Below are positions 42,087 through 54,815 of a stretch of 64,000 nt of DNA, one piece after another. The DNA is taken from the NCBI RefSeq assembly GCF_029227915.1, contig NC_079884.1:8556001-8620000 (forward strand), in the 5' to 3' direction. Made by a program: the position numbers and the translations under genes. The DNA is from Hydractinia symbiolongicarpus (Eukaryota > Cnidaria > Hydrozoa > Anthoathecata > Hydractiniidae). Below the pieces are notes generated by a model. The model did no database searches, was not told where the DNA came from, and saw only the letters and a list, made by a program, of their open reading frames with translations. Numbering within the stretch: position 1 is the stretch's first letter; every line of letters starts with the position of its first letter.

Positions 42087-43582
42087 ATGGCTGCAGCAGA
42101 TATGTTGGCGCGGGTGCTTACTGATTTAAAGTGTGATAATTTTGAATCTGTTCGTAAAATGCAAAAAGAACTTTTAGAAAGTGTTTATTCTCGAGCATTT
42201 TTGTTGTCTGGGGATATTTATCCCTTGGTTGGTAAAAGTCTTCATCGGAATTCAGGTCCAGATATATACCTTCCATCTGAGGCGAGGTGTGAGGATAAAG
42301 GAATTATTGTTTTAAGGTGAGAAGTATGTTTTTTACTCTCCAACACACCTTGCATTTATCTAAAGGTTTTCAGTATATTTGCTACGAAAAGCTAGTTGGG
42401 GAGAGCTTTATACAACAGACTATTAAAACCAAATACAAAAAGATTTAATTAGCTAATAGCTAGGGCTAATACACCTTTACGATAATTCGGAAAAAATAAC
42501 ACTCCATCGCAGCTTATTTTGCAATCAGAGGAGGTAAACATTACACTTTTATAAGAGTTTATTAAGGAGAAAACACTATTTTTCGTGATAACTTTTCTTG
42601 CCACGTTTTGTTTTTAATGAAAAGTACACATAAGTTGTATCTTATTATTATTAACGTTTCCTAAAAATTTGAAAGAAATTGATACGACGGAAGTTAAAAA
42701 ACTGGAGAAAACACGCTTTCGTCTCTAACAAACTCTCATAAAAACACGAGTTTTACCTCCTTTTTTCCGATATTGTAAAACGATGGAGAGCCGTAGGAAC
42801 GCATGTACAATTGAATTGTCATAAAGGTGTATTGTTTTTGTAATATGAGCTTTGAACAGAATTTTCAGCATTGCGGAGGAATTCTTTCTCAATTAATATT
42901 TGTGTTGTTATTAGAAGCAAGAACTTGACATCTGGATAAGTAAGGTTGGTGATGAAAATAAACAACTCTTCGAATGACTATTAAGAAACAAGTTTGTTGA
43001 GTAAAAGGTCATGGTAAAATATATTATTTTTAGATCCAATCCATCAGGAGACTGTCTATACAGCTCAGCATCGTTGGTATAGGCATAGGTGATAATTCTA
43101 TTGTTGATGTTTTGAGAATCTTGACATCCATAGAACTTTTCTTGCATCCTTCCTTTTATTCCAATCATCCTTGTTTTCAATTTGCTTTTAAAAACCAAAA
43201 GGCAAATATTTTTATATCTGAGAAAAGTTTATTCAGATTTTCCCTTTCCCATATTGTTTGTGATATGACTCTTTCTCCTGAGGAGGCAGTTAAAGCAGAA
43301 GCAATCAACAACTGTACCCCCAAGACATGGTTTCCTTTTCTATCAATACTTGCCTTGTCAACAGTAATAAAGAGAAAAATTAACACATTTTACCCACAAT
43401 TCGGTTTGTTACAGTTTGTTACAACTTTCTTTACACAGTGTATATTGCCACACCCATCTATTTTACCTGATGAAGATCAGTTAAAAAATTTATTTTGTTA
43501 TGAAGATATTGTTAAGTCTGGTGTAGACTTCAAGCCAAATCATTACGTTCCCCTTTTTCCAGGTTGCAACTTTCTTAACTGA
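42087..43582 (+). CDS. OTU-like cysteine protease domain gene, two exons, with a frameshift
   Basis: Exon 1 is 42087-42316 (donor AAG/GTGAGA) and exon 2 is 43034-43582 (acceptor TTTTTAG), in phase. The joint gives SGDCLYSSASLV, the OTU-type catalytic cysteine motif. Directly after it an extra 8 bp (about 43076-43083) shifts the frame. The next frame goes on with GDNSIVDVLRILTSIELFLH and ends in KPNHYVPLFP, a good match for the OTU histidine motif. Total about 250 residues. OTU enzymes remove ubiquitin; similar domains also occur in transposon-derived genes (family knowledge). The shift could be a true lesion or an assembly error. The start is MAAADMLARV; a second ATG lies upstream in the same frame. 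Confidence 0.6.
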
Positions 43583-44369
43583 AAGTTGCATTTTCCTATT
43601 TCAGCATGCAAAAAGCAGTAAAAAGCCCTTCTTAATTCTTCTTTCAAAGTTCAAACGAAACTTGAGTTTAGCCCTATGAATAAACAAATATATCTGAACA
43701 AATACATGGGTTGAGGTGTGTTTGTATCATATCACATGTATGTATATTTCATCTTCATTATCCTGATCTTTCCATATTCTTATTTTTTTTGTTATTATTG
43801 TGTTTTATTTTGCTGTCCATGGCTGGTGTGATCATTTGATTCACCTAGTCATGCTGATGAAGCCTGATATTGGCAGAAACAGCAGGAGTTTATAAATAAT
43901 GAAATATATTCACAATTGTCTCACTTTATTGTAGTTAATCCCTGTTAATTTTACTGGTTTTATCTATCTAAAATAAGACTTGTAAGACGGAGATTTGATT
44001 CTTATAAAAGATGTTCTTAGGAGATTTTGTTATAGCTTAGCGTTTCTTTTGGTCAATTTTATTAATAACTAGATAAATCGGAAGACAATTTTTCGGCGAT
44101 TTTTGTACCCGCAAAGCTTAAAATTTAGCCCCCAGCTGCTAAATTCAAGACTCAGTCTTGACTAAGTCTTGAAAAAGTCTGGATCCGCCCCTGGTGTTGT
44201 TAAAAAAGAATGCAAAATCAAAAAAGAAAACGGTCAAGATTATAGGTCCGTGAATGTTTTGTACAACAAAGGCAATATGGAGAATATCACCATCTCCTTT
44301 ATAAGAATTAACATAAATTTTGAAATATAAACTTTTTTAGTCTCTCGGTTTGAAAAAAATTGTAAAAAT
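43583..44369. other. Intergenic, no gene seen
   Basis: Probable 3' UTR of the OTU-like gene, then AT-rich spacer. Confidence 0.45.
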
Positions 44370-44379
44370 AGCTTTTGCA

Positions 44380-44475
44380 CAACCTCATCACCAGGGCTCT
44401 TTTTCTCTTTCTGACAATCTCGTCTCGGGGTCGGAGCTTGTCAGAAAGAGAAAAAGAGCCCTGGGAACGAAATTG
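44380..44475. mobile_element. MITE of the AACCTCG/CCCAGG family with 27-bp perfect stem
   Basis: Ends are CAACCTCATCACCAGGG and CCCTGGGAACGAAATTG. Inside, CAGGGCTCTTTTTCTCTTTC and its exact complement form a long hairpin. Flanks AGCTTTTGCA (44370-44379) and AGCTTATGCA (44476-44485) match 9 of 10. Confidence 0.8.
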
Positions 44476-44485
44476 AGCTTATGCA

Positions 44486-45648
44486 CACATAATATGCTCA
44501 ATATTTTGATAAGTGTGTCCGCGCCAAATCGCGTTAAAATATCAAAAAAATTATATCTAGCCTGCGCGCTAATCGAAGTTAAAGCAGGTGCCCTAATTAT
44601 TCATAGACCTTAAAAAATTAACTGTAATTTGCGCACCCGCAACGCGAATTAACACCAGATGGATAACAAGTTTTAATTGTTTACATTCATTACTACGTTT
44701 TTTGTTTCTAGTAGAAATCAAAAAAATACGTCGAAGCTAATTCGCCGCTGAATTTGCCAATCACAATTCCATGCGATCCTCTTCCCTAGGGTTTGTTACC
44801 TCCGCTTGACGACTAAGGCAAAAGGCCCTGGGGACGAGGTTGAATTTTAGGCCAGTGAGGTCAAAAATCGTTTTGGTCACTACATTAAAGAATCTTAACT
44901 TGATAATTTGAGGGTGCAAGCTTATTTTGCAAAATCTACAAATTTGTCCCAAATTATCTAGTTTGCGATGAGTAAAGAAATGTAGCGCAAGTTGGACGCT
45001 CATTAAGCTCATTACACGGCACTGTTAAGCTAATCGGAGGCTCTGGTGAATGTATAAAAAGCCGACATACTTTTGCATATGCAAAATGTAAAGCTAAATT
45101 CACACTAAAACACAATTCCTTGTGGCGCGGTCGCTGCATGACTTTTTGCATCTTTATGTTCAAACGAAATATCTGCAACAATATATGAAAAAAGTGATAC
45201 CAGGCTAAGGAAAAATGCTTATTTCAGCATGCGGCATGGCAAAACGCTGCAGCATGCTTGGATTGGAAAACGATTAAAGTCAGTTAGCGGATACTATACA
45301 CGGTGAAAACGCGCTGCGACGCATAACTTTTTTTAGCGTGAATTTAGCATATGGACAAAATTAGTTTTAACGCTAAAATGCGGGTTGGCATGCATTTTTT
45401 ACATCAGCGTCAAGAAACTCAAAAAAGAGAACAGAATAAAAACACTCTCCTTTAGATACAAAGGTTTTAAATCTACAGAAATATCTTTACAAGCAGATCT
45501 GTTCATACATTGTCACTTTTTTGCTTCATACTGATGGCTACAATTCTCGTTCGTTAGAAGATTCACTAAAGTTCTTTTAAAATGTAATTCGCGTCAATAA
45601 AAACCGTTTTTCTTTTTACGTGAAAATCTTACGTATTTAAAATACCGT
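44486..45648. other. Intergenic and CPSF6 3' region
   Basis: A MITE-like end (GGCCCTGGGGACGAGGTTG, about 44826-44844) is present. The stretch just left of 45649 should be the CPSF6 3' UTR; AATAAA-type signals are frequent in this AT-rich DNA. Confidence 0.45.
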
Positions 45649-48600
45649 TTATCGTCGTCTTCTCTCACGAGATCTGGATCTATGAGGCGAATACGATCTT
45701 CTGTTCCGATCACGACTTCTTGAGCGTGAACGTGATCGATCTCTTCGCCTTCTTCTGTCATGGTCGCGATAGTCATCGTTGTATCTTCCAGAACGATGAC
45801 CGGAACCCTTTTGAACAAGTTGACCTTCTAAACCTTGCAGACAATCTTGAAGCGATTGCACCAACACTTGCGCAGGTTCGGTATTGGCTGTGGTCGATTG
45901 TTTAATCAACGAAATAGCAGTCACTAAAGTTTCAATACCACTCTCAAATTCTCCAGCATTAGCATCTGTCATAGCTCTCTGAATGGCTGTGCTAGCAACC
46001 GCCTGATTTCTTCTCATTGACTCCATATCTTGATCGTTTAAACCAGCTGTTTGCAAAGGTGCGCCTGTCATTGGATCAATAGGGGCCCCATCGTGTGGTA
46101 TAAAGGCCGGGTTAATGTGCGGCGCAACTCCTGGTCTCGGCGGTAATCCATGCATGGGTCCCCCTACTGATGCTGGTGGCATACCGCCAGGCATAATACC
46201 AGGCATATTAATACCACCTTGAATAATGTTTCCCATAGCATCAACCACAATGCTTCCCGGAGGAAAACCAGCGTGCGGTATAGGTAGAGCGTGTTGATGC
46301 ATCATACTTGGATCCAGCATAGGCGCACTGACAACATTTGCACCTGGTGGGGGCAGTCCAGTGATAATTTGTGGACCATTGTTGTGTGGCGTATAGTTAG
46401 GCTTGGGCTTTCGATCGTCTCCTCCACGCTTATCAGAACCAGCCAGGCCAGGTATATCTAAGTGATTATTTCAACTTGGAGTAATGATAAACAATTGTAT
46501 GTCAAAACAAAATAAAGACAAACAAAATAACCTACCTTTCCTAGCTTGACTTTCAAACATACTTAAGGACTGTTTGTTGACATACGTCACGATGGGTTTT
46601 TGGTGATGGATTACTCTAAATAGACAGAACAAATCCAATGAAAATAGGTCAACAGTGACAACGATAGCTACTGTAAGAAGACTAGCTAAGATCAAAAATC
46701 GTATTTTCCAGATTTTTTTAAATTTAATAAAACCAAAACTTTTTATGAGCTACACTTAATATTTATATTTCTTGAGATCAGCTTCAAACGAGTCTCCCAT
46801 CATAAGGTAGGATGCACATAAATTAAAACATGCTGTTTTGCGTCTCTGTAGCCACACCCATACTTATAAACTCCTAAAAAACCGTTATATCACAAACGTT
46901 AAAAACAATATGTGGTTTCTGATCCGGCTATTAACCTGCAAAATTTTAAGATTGTCAGGCTCACAAGGTAGAAATATATTTTACAGACTATGTTTAGGAA
47001 AATGTCAGGGATAAAATCTACATTCATTGTCAAACCACCGTTAAAATCTCATTCATATGTTAATAAATCTTTTCCCGATACTGAGGTATTGGATGTACAA
47101 ATAAACACTTGGCTTGCAGGATATATCATAGATTTTTTTGGCACAAGAAAAAACAATTAGTTTCCCATCACATAACATTTTCAAAACAAGAAAAAAGTTC
47201 TATCGCCTATACCATATAAAAAGATATGAAGGGGTTCTATCGCCTATATAATAAGAAAAGATATGTTTAAATATTTTTCGGGTCACCGAGTAAATATTTC
47301 CCATATTAAATAGCTCCTAAACCTAAGAGTAAGTCACAACCAAAGAAGACGGCCAAAAATGTGTTGTAATTTTTAAGATTTTCGTGATACCTACAAAGTC
47401 CGCTTGAAACATCATTTGTGAAAATTTGCATTTTATAATATTGTTCATTGGAAAAGACTTCATTATTTACAGAACTGCTCTGTAGATTTCTTGTTTGGTT
47501 ATCTACAACCCCCCAACAGAACATATTGAGACAAGGTGGCACAGTTGTCTCTACAAGCCTGCATATATTACTAGGTTAACACAATTTGAATTTGGCAATG
47601 TTATAGTGGACTTGGTCAATTAGATTGAAATCCTCAAATTGTACGAACTGTTACTGACATCAGTATAGCCAGTTTTCTCAAATTAAAGAACTCTATGGGT
47701 CCCACGTGGAATATTTTATAGAATAGATGTGTTACAAAGTGCGCAATTTAAAACACTGCTTACCTAACCTACTCATGTGTAAAAGTCACACTCCTGAAAC
47801 TTAACTACTGTGGAGAGTTAGTGCTTCTTGCCAACTTTGTAAAATAGCCCCAAATAGTTGCATAGTCTCAATATTTTGTGGATGGATTACAGGTTTAAGC
47901 CTTAGTTGTTCAACTTTTAATTTTCAGTGGGCTGTTAAGCTATTCATGTTACACAGTTAATCAAGTCTTGATCCATAATTCAGCCTCAAACTCAGTTGCA
48001 TATAACAACAACTGTTGTAAATTTCTATTGTTATTGATTTATAAATGGAAAAAAAAAACTTTTAGGTGATCATGGCGTGCGAAAGTGAACAAAAAATATC
48101 TGATAAAATAAATGGAGTCACATACTGTGTAGCAACTGGGGAGTACATTGTTTTTTTTTTGCAATCTGGTTATACCATATTTCCACCATTTTTTTAGGTC
48201 TACTTACTGGGACGAAAGTCTCTCCATACACAGTCTTTGTGATTCTTCAGAACCAACTTCAACTAAAGCAAATCTAAAAGTAATATTAATAATGATTAAA
48301 TATGTTTGCTCATTCAGCATATATAACGACGAATAGAACGGTTGTGACCAAAAGCTAATCAGAAATTGTGAAAACAAAGGAGATGTTAAAATATGAAGGC
48401 TGTATCCATTTTCGACAAAAACGAAGTTCTTAAGTATACAAGAAAAGAAGTGCTAAGAGTTTTTTCTTAACATGTAACAGGCGGGATTTTAACATGTAAC
48501 AGGCAGGTTTATATGCAACTGGAGGTAACTGTGAGCTAAGGTGGATTGCATGACATAGCTACAAACGTGTTTGCAAATCTATTACATATTTTCATTTCCA

Positions 48601-51600
48601 CTTACGAAAAATAAAAGCTGCTTTAAAAAATAGTTACAGGGGTGCTGACTTTTATATTACTTACAGTTGCCAGCAAAATTACATTATAAAAATTTGTTAG
48701 ATAATGTATATATAATGGCACAAGGCATGTCTATGCGTGTTTATAGTATCATTACGTTGAGTTGGAAAATTATTTGTAGCATGCCATGCCTTATACCATT
48801 ATATTGTTAAATATCCACAAGTGAAATCATTCTTGTAAATCAGTTTCTACGTGGAGATAAAATACATTTCCACAAAACTTTGATTTCAATACACATAAGA
48901 AAGCTTTTGCTGTAAGTGCTAGACGTGTTAAAGATTTTTAACACAGTGACATGCTTCTAAAGTAACGTATAATTTTTTGAACACCTTTGATGTAACAATA
49001 AATTGATGCATATGCGAAACTGATAGTCTGAAATTTTAAATTTACAAGAATAAAAACACTAAGTGGAAATCTATATGTCAAAAAGCATGCTGTTCAATTC
49101 TGCAGGAATAGAAGAGGAACCAGATATAGACAATGTAGCTTCATTTGGTTTTAGTTTTACTACTTCGTCGATGTTTGGAAGTTTTTCTATTTCTTTCAGT
49201 AAGCATTGCAAGAAACAGATCGTCTTACTGCACCTTAAAAACACATCAGGAGGAGACTATCATACTTACTTGCTGCATCGAAACAAGCAACCTTAGTTTT
49301 AAAGATAGTTTGCACTAAACGTTTTGTGAAATACCTGCTCATCAAGTGAACAGCATGCTTTAGAACAAGACACCAATGAAGGTATCGATGAGTCAAAATC
49401 CAGATCACAGTTACATATTCAGTGTGTGTACATGTAAGTAAATTAACAGTTTTCATTGAATATAGATTCGTTTCCATCAGACAGCAGAAGAAGCTTTACG
49501 GAAATACTCAATAAGCGCCCACACCTTGACTTAATGGTAAATTAAGAAGGGGTGGTAAATCGATATGTTATGTTAAAGCTTTATTTTTAGGAAGCTAAAT
49601 GCTTGTAAAATATTACAACAGATAAATATGTAATATAGATATAAACATTTTGACCCAAAATTTCATGCTATAGTTATGTTCTCATAATCATCTACAGCAT
49701 GAGATGATTATGAGAAGAAGAGATTATGAGATGAAGAAAAGGAAAAGGCATTAGATGTTGCAAAAGTAGTACCACTAACAAGATGTAACTGTGGTCTGCA
49801 TATTTACAAATCTTATGTACATTTTATTTTATTTATTTTCTTTCGATTCCGCTTTCTTAGTGGGATTGTCACAGATCATCTAAAGTAATAGGGGACAAAG
49901 TAAATTAATAAGCAATACAAATAAGTAAAAACAAACAACAAAAAACAATCTTGACCAAAAGTTTGCTGTTCTAATCTCATTCACTAAAACACTAACACAC
50001 ACAAAATCCTACCCTTTTGACTGTCCATTAATCCTGTTCTCAAAAAACTTTATAGTGATCAGATCTTGCACACCACATGCCTGGATAGCCTTAGCTACTT
50101 CTTCATCATTTGTCCACTAGATTACAACCAATATGTTATAACATAAATACAACTTTGTTTACATGCTTTATATAAAATATCATATAATATAAAAATAATT
50201 TACATTTACATTACTACTGTGGTGAAAAACTACTAAATAGATCTCCACCAAACCTTTGGATACATAAAAAGAATCCTCCCAAGCAGGTGGGAAATCATAA
50301 GCAACTCACAGATGCCACCAAGCAAAAACATTTCTTACAAACTCACATTTAACTGTTATGATTCTAAAGATTGTTTATGTTTTATTCCCACATTTGTAAA
50401 ATCAATTTCTACTAAATAAGAACAGCATACACTGAAAAACCAGACCATTTGCCTTGTACTAGAAACATTTAATCTTTCGGCTCAAAAGTTGTGAAAGTTA
50501 ATATTACTTTTAAATAAAAAAATTTTGTTTTCTAGATTATCTTAATGTATATACAAAGTCTATAAAAGCATAAAACTGTAGCCTATACCTTTCTAAACAA
50601 AACAATGAATAAATTTTAATTACAATATACAAGGTTTGATAACAATGAAAGATTTAGCTGTTTTTTTAATATTTTTACATGTATGCTTTGTACACCACGA
50701 AACGTTTTAAAGACAGCTACTGACATAATAACAAAACTGGCAAATAAAATTGTGGAAAACAAAAAATTGCAATTAGAACATTAGCACAAAAAACAAGGCA
50801 ATGGTGAAAGGGTGTGAAGGGATAGGACAGGGGTTTGTAGTCAATTTTATGAATCACTTACCCAAGTGAGTCCACCAACATAAAGTTGTTTTCCTTTTGG
50901 TTGACGGTCTACGTGAGCAGCTATTTTCGATTCTTTTTCTTGCTGTTCAACAGATTTCGGATGTATTGTTGTGTATGATTTGTATTCCATTACTGTGTAT
51001 AAAATGTAACATTACAAGCCACTTTGTAGAAAATAATAAACCTATGAACAACTTTCATAATTCTTTGCTATTCAATCACAAATGATTATTTGCTAAACTT
51101 TTAAGTTATCTCCATTTTTTGCATTCACAGTAGTCTTTTAAGCAGCGTTTGCATAATTCTACTTGAAGTTGAAAGATGTATGTTTTAACAATGCATGTTT
51201 TAAGCCTTTAAATTAGATTTAAAATTTGTTAAAGTGCTCTCAGTTATGAAAGAAAAATAAACTCAGGATTACTGATATACCACTCCTGTTTTAACAATTT
51301 TTAAAAAATTACTTGTAGCTCGTGATATAAACAGCAGGGCAATTAAAAATGTCTCGTTTCATCAGAGCTGAAAATATATTTATAAATAAATTTTAAATAA
51401 ATTTATCTAACATGTTATATCAGAGTTAAAAACTTAAGTATTTGAATGGCATACATCAGTGTATGTACTACTGAGGATTGTTCACACGATCGGATCCCCA
51501 ATCACGACTTGTGAGTGTGCTCAATGTAAACTTAAATTAAATTGCTACTTTGTGCATCACTAAAATACTTCCTGAAAGTGAACTACACTAAGTGTTACCA

Positions 51601-52246
51601 TGATAAAATACAAAAGAGACAATTTGAGAACATACCCAATGGTTTGGAATTTCCAGCAGGCTGGTTTTGACCAAACTAAAAGCAACAATGAAAATCTTAT
51701 CATAACATAGATAAAAAAATTGACAAACCACAGAATTCTTGATCTCTTTTTAGGGTTTGGCAGACATGTACAGACAGCACTCACAAATTGTTGTCAACCT
51801 TAAGTTGATGACACAGAATTTGATTTCAAAAGGATTCAGGCTTGGACAGAAATGGGTTGTGAGTGCATGCGCACACCTCCGCACACCCCATTATTGTTTT
51901 TGTCTGTTCCGCCTGTAAGTGCAGTTTTGCAGACTTGCTTCATCTGGGCTTCGTGGGGTTCACCTTTACATTAGTTAAGAGACGCATGGACGCATTCACT
52001 TTATGGTGACACTCATCAACAAGATTTTGGTGTGTGATGGTCTGCATGCCAGAGATTTTACTCCTGCCTAAGCCTGAGGATTTGTGTTTAATTTATTTTA
52101 ACTATTTGCTAAAATTTGCATAATACCTGTGGTATATACGTAAAAGGGGAAAGACATACCTGACCATCTGGTTGAGATACAGTGTCACCAGTCATGACAT
52201 CAGCATACAAATCAGACTGTGCATAAGCAGCTTCTGGGCCTTCCAT
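45649..52246 (-). CDS. CPSF6: Cleavage and polyadenylation specificity factor subunit 6
   Basis: Seven exons: 52160-52246, 51636-51675, 50862-50992, 50013-50116, 48208-48273, 46536-46615 and 45649-46457. All have GT/AG borders and agreeing phases; 1,317 nt, 438 residues. Exons 3-5 give the RRM (KQLYVGGLTW, WTNDEEVAKAI, IKFFENRINGQSKGF). Exon 6 gives KPIVTYVNKQ. Exon 7 is a proline/glycine/methionine-rich region, then RRNQAVASTAIQRAM and an RS/RD-rich tail (SRSRSRSRDR). This order is that of CPSF6/CPSF7 in cleavage factor Im, which binds NUDT21 at UGUA sites to set poly(A) site choice in the nucleus. CPSF6 rather than CPSF7 is likely but not certain. The ATG directly follows an acceptor (TTTGTTCAG), so either a spliced leader or an upstream coding exon adds to it. 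Confidence 0.9.
51895..52010 (+). repeat. Dispersed repeat family, copy C (partial), in CPSF6 intron 1
   Basis: Contains CTGTAAGTGCAGTTTTGCAG and GACTTGCTTCATC, as in copy B (on its minus strand), then GGTTCACCT and GACGCATGGA. The copy ends early. Confidence 0.5.
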
Positions 52247-53428
52247 CTGAACAAAAATATAAAGTGAAAAGTAAAAAAACGTCACTGTTAATTGATCTAT
52301 TTCAAACATCAGACAGTCCTGGTAGAGTGATATGCCACAAAGGTTTGCATATTTAAAGGCTAGACAAATTTTTAAATAATATTTTGATTTTCTCCTTAAA
52401 TTTGCCAATATCTATTCCAGAAATGCAAACCAGTACATTTAATTCTGTTGACTTGACCACAAAAGACAGCCCCCTAAAGGTAAACAGAATTGTGAACTTC
52501 AATTATGTATGTTTGTGGTACCATTCACAGTATGTCTGCCATATTTTTATTATCAGAGTTATGTGCAAAACATTTTGGATACAAGGTTAGATGTTGTACC
52601 ATCAATAAACACTCTTATTAGTATCAATAAGCTTATTAGTAACTAGGTAGGGCATATTTGGCTCACAACCTCTTGAAGTGATGCTGACATAAATTATGTG
52701 TCTCTCCTACTTATAATAAGGTCCCATAGGGTTCCAAGACAAAATTATTGGTGCTTTACAAAATCAAAAAGTATGTCTTTTAAAAATGCCAAAGTGAAAT
52801 GAAAAAGGCCTGTACTTTTTCCACTGTTATGCGATCTATTGGCACCTATTTCTTTTCTATAACCTATAGAAAATAACTTACGCAAACTACTTTTTTAAAC
52901 TTGAAAAATGTTGTAAATGTTACATTTCTCACCTTTTTCTTTACAATATGCCAAGATGGGGAAGTTTAGTTTTTACTCATATGTATAGACCATTTCAGTG
53001 ATTATGCGCCATTATGGATTTTTGAAGCCCGGTGTTGCAAGTTTAACTTTGAACCCTATAGGTCTTTGTTATGTTTCTATCTAAATATCAGGGGATAACT
53101 ACCTTAAGTGGATAAATTTTGGCGAGGATTAAATTTGGCGAATTTTATAAAATTATAAATAGCAATTAAATACACGTGTGTAGGACGTAGGTGATACTGA
53201 GTGTGTGTTATTATTGTTTTTGATTCCTATTTAATACATTTAAATTTTAACGTTGAAGCAAAGCATCTGGAATATTATTTAATCAACTTTAAACATATTT
53301 TTATGATCGAATTATGCTTCTTACAACATGAGGATTTTTTAGAACTTAGTGTGAGGCAGCTGACTGACTTCTTGCCAGTACGTGGACTGAGAGTATAGTT
53401 GGTAGAAAAGTTGAGTTAATCGCTGGAG
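52247..53428. other. Upstream region of CPSF6, no gene seen
   Basis: If CPSF6 has a further 5' exon it should be here or beyond; I found no candidate with an acidic N-terminal CPSF6 motif. AT-rich otherwise. Confidence 0.4.
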
Positions 53429-53436
53429 CTACAGTG

Positions 53437-53870
53437 AAGAGGGTGCCGATAAGCCGCAAACGCCTGGGTGACTTTTTGAATAAAATTGGCGGTTGTCCCC
53501 CGAAACCGCCCGCACTTTCCCGAGCTCCCCCGGAACATTCCCGAAATGCAATTCCTTGTAACAAACCATGCGGACGATAGTTGGGAAGAAGGCGCTAGAA
53601 GAGAAAGGAGTTAATAAAGTTTATATATGTAAACTTTATCAAAAACCATCAAAAACAGTTCTTTTAAGAACTTCGCTACCACATAGTAAGTTTATTTTAA
53701 TTTTTATAGTTTTTATGAATCATATTAGTGTCTATTTTTTTTGTTTTTCGGGCATTGTTCGGGCCTATGCAGGTTTTTCTGGGCGAATATTTTAATTTTT
53801 TTCAAAATGCCGAACTCGCCCGAAAACGCCCGCACTTTTTACGGCGAATGCGGCTTATCGGCACCCTCAT
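53437..53870. mobile_element. hAT-type MITE with 8-bp duplication
   Basis: Inverted ends of about 20 bp (GAGGGTGCCGATAAGCCGCA) are flanked by perfect CTACAGTG at 53429-53436 and 53871-53878. 8-bp duplications are typical of hAT elements. Inside are CCCGAAAAC/CGGGC-rich segments and a frame at 53568-53795 without recognised domain. Confidence 0.8.
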
Positions 53871-54212
53871 CTACAGTGTCCTAAAAGCATTTTTGGGAGA
53901 CTTCTAGCTAGGTAGTTTAAACGTTTTTAGGATATAATAAGCTGCCTTCGTTGTACAAAAAGTGCTTAATAAAAGTATTTTTCAAAATATATATCATAAA
54001 ATTAGTATATATTACGAAGATAAAAACAGATAACAAAAAGCAAAACTGCCCTGTTGCAAGCAGTTCCGTAAGGCAGAAGACTGAAAAAACGGAAGTTTAA
54101 AGTCTTTAAGTTTAACTTGCACCACCGAGATCCAAAAATTCATAATGGCGCATAATCTCTAATCTAATAATGTTGGTAAATACAAATGTTTTGTGAAAGT
54201 GGCTAGCGTATA

Positions 54213-54815
54213 ATCCGCCAACTCCGTGAAAAAAACACATTTAACGTCCTTATATCCATATCGTCAACATATCGGTTACTTCAAACTTTTATTATCATAG
54301 CGTTATCTGTCGCGGACCGTTCGGGGGGTATGACAAGAAAAAAATACATTTATTTGTGGACAAATAAGCCGGATCCGACATGTACTATCATCCGATAATG
54401 CCGTGATGGATCCTTCAACTCCGTGAGATTTGAAAAACACGTTTGCTTTCTGATGACTAGCAAAAATATTTTAAAAATTAAAATATTCATTAGAAAACAT
54501 TCTCGAATCATTGGACCCTCAAAAAAGGTATATATAACATGACCATAATTATAATCAATTAACTGAGATAACAATATATATCAAAAATGACCACCGTCGC
54601 GTTTGACTTGAAAATCACAAAAAGGTGTAGCCGGCTGAACTTACCACCAAATTTTTGTCTTGCGCGAGGTCCGACACCCCTAAAATGATTAAGTGGTAGT
54701 ATCAAACCCCCTGAATCGAATTCATTCATTAAAAATGGTAGACAGAGCTGTGGTAGGTTGTTGTAGGCTTCGAAAGCAGTTTCACGGAGTTATCGGATTC
54801 ACGGAGTTGGCGGAT
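54213..54815. mobile_element. Foldback element with ATCCGCCAACTCCGTGAA ends
   Basis: The 18-bp end at 54213-54230 is exactly inverted at 54798-54815. CAACTCCGTGA also occurs inside at about 54415 and, inverted, at about 54782. No clear target duplication; about 600 bp; non-coding. Confidence 0.65.

Noticed and set aside
49274-49295. A 22-nt candidate exon in a CPSF6 intron (GCTTGTTTCGATGCAGCAA before GTAAGT)
   Set aside because: The exon at 48208-48273 joins the exon at 50013-50116 in phase and gives the expected RRM sequence; including the 22-nt piece would break it.
53568-53795. 75-codon frame inside the hAT-type MITE
   Set aside because: The first 40 residues look somewhat protein-like but match no transposase motif, and the element is otherwise non-autonomous.
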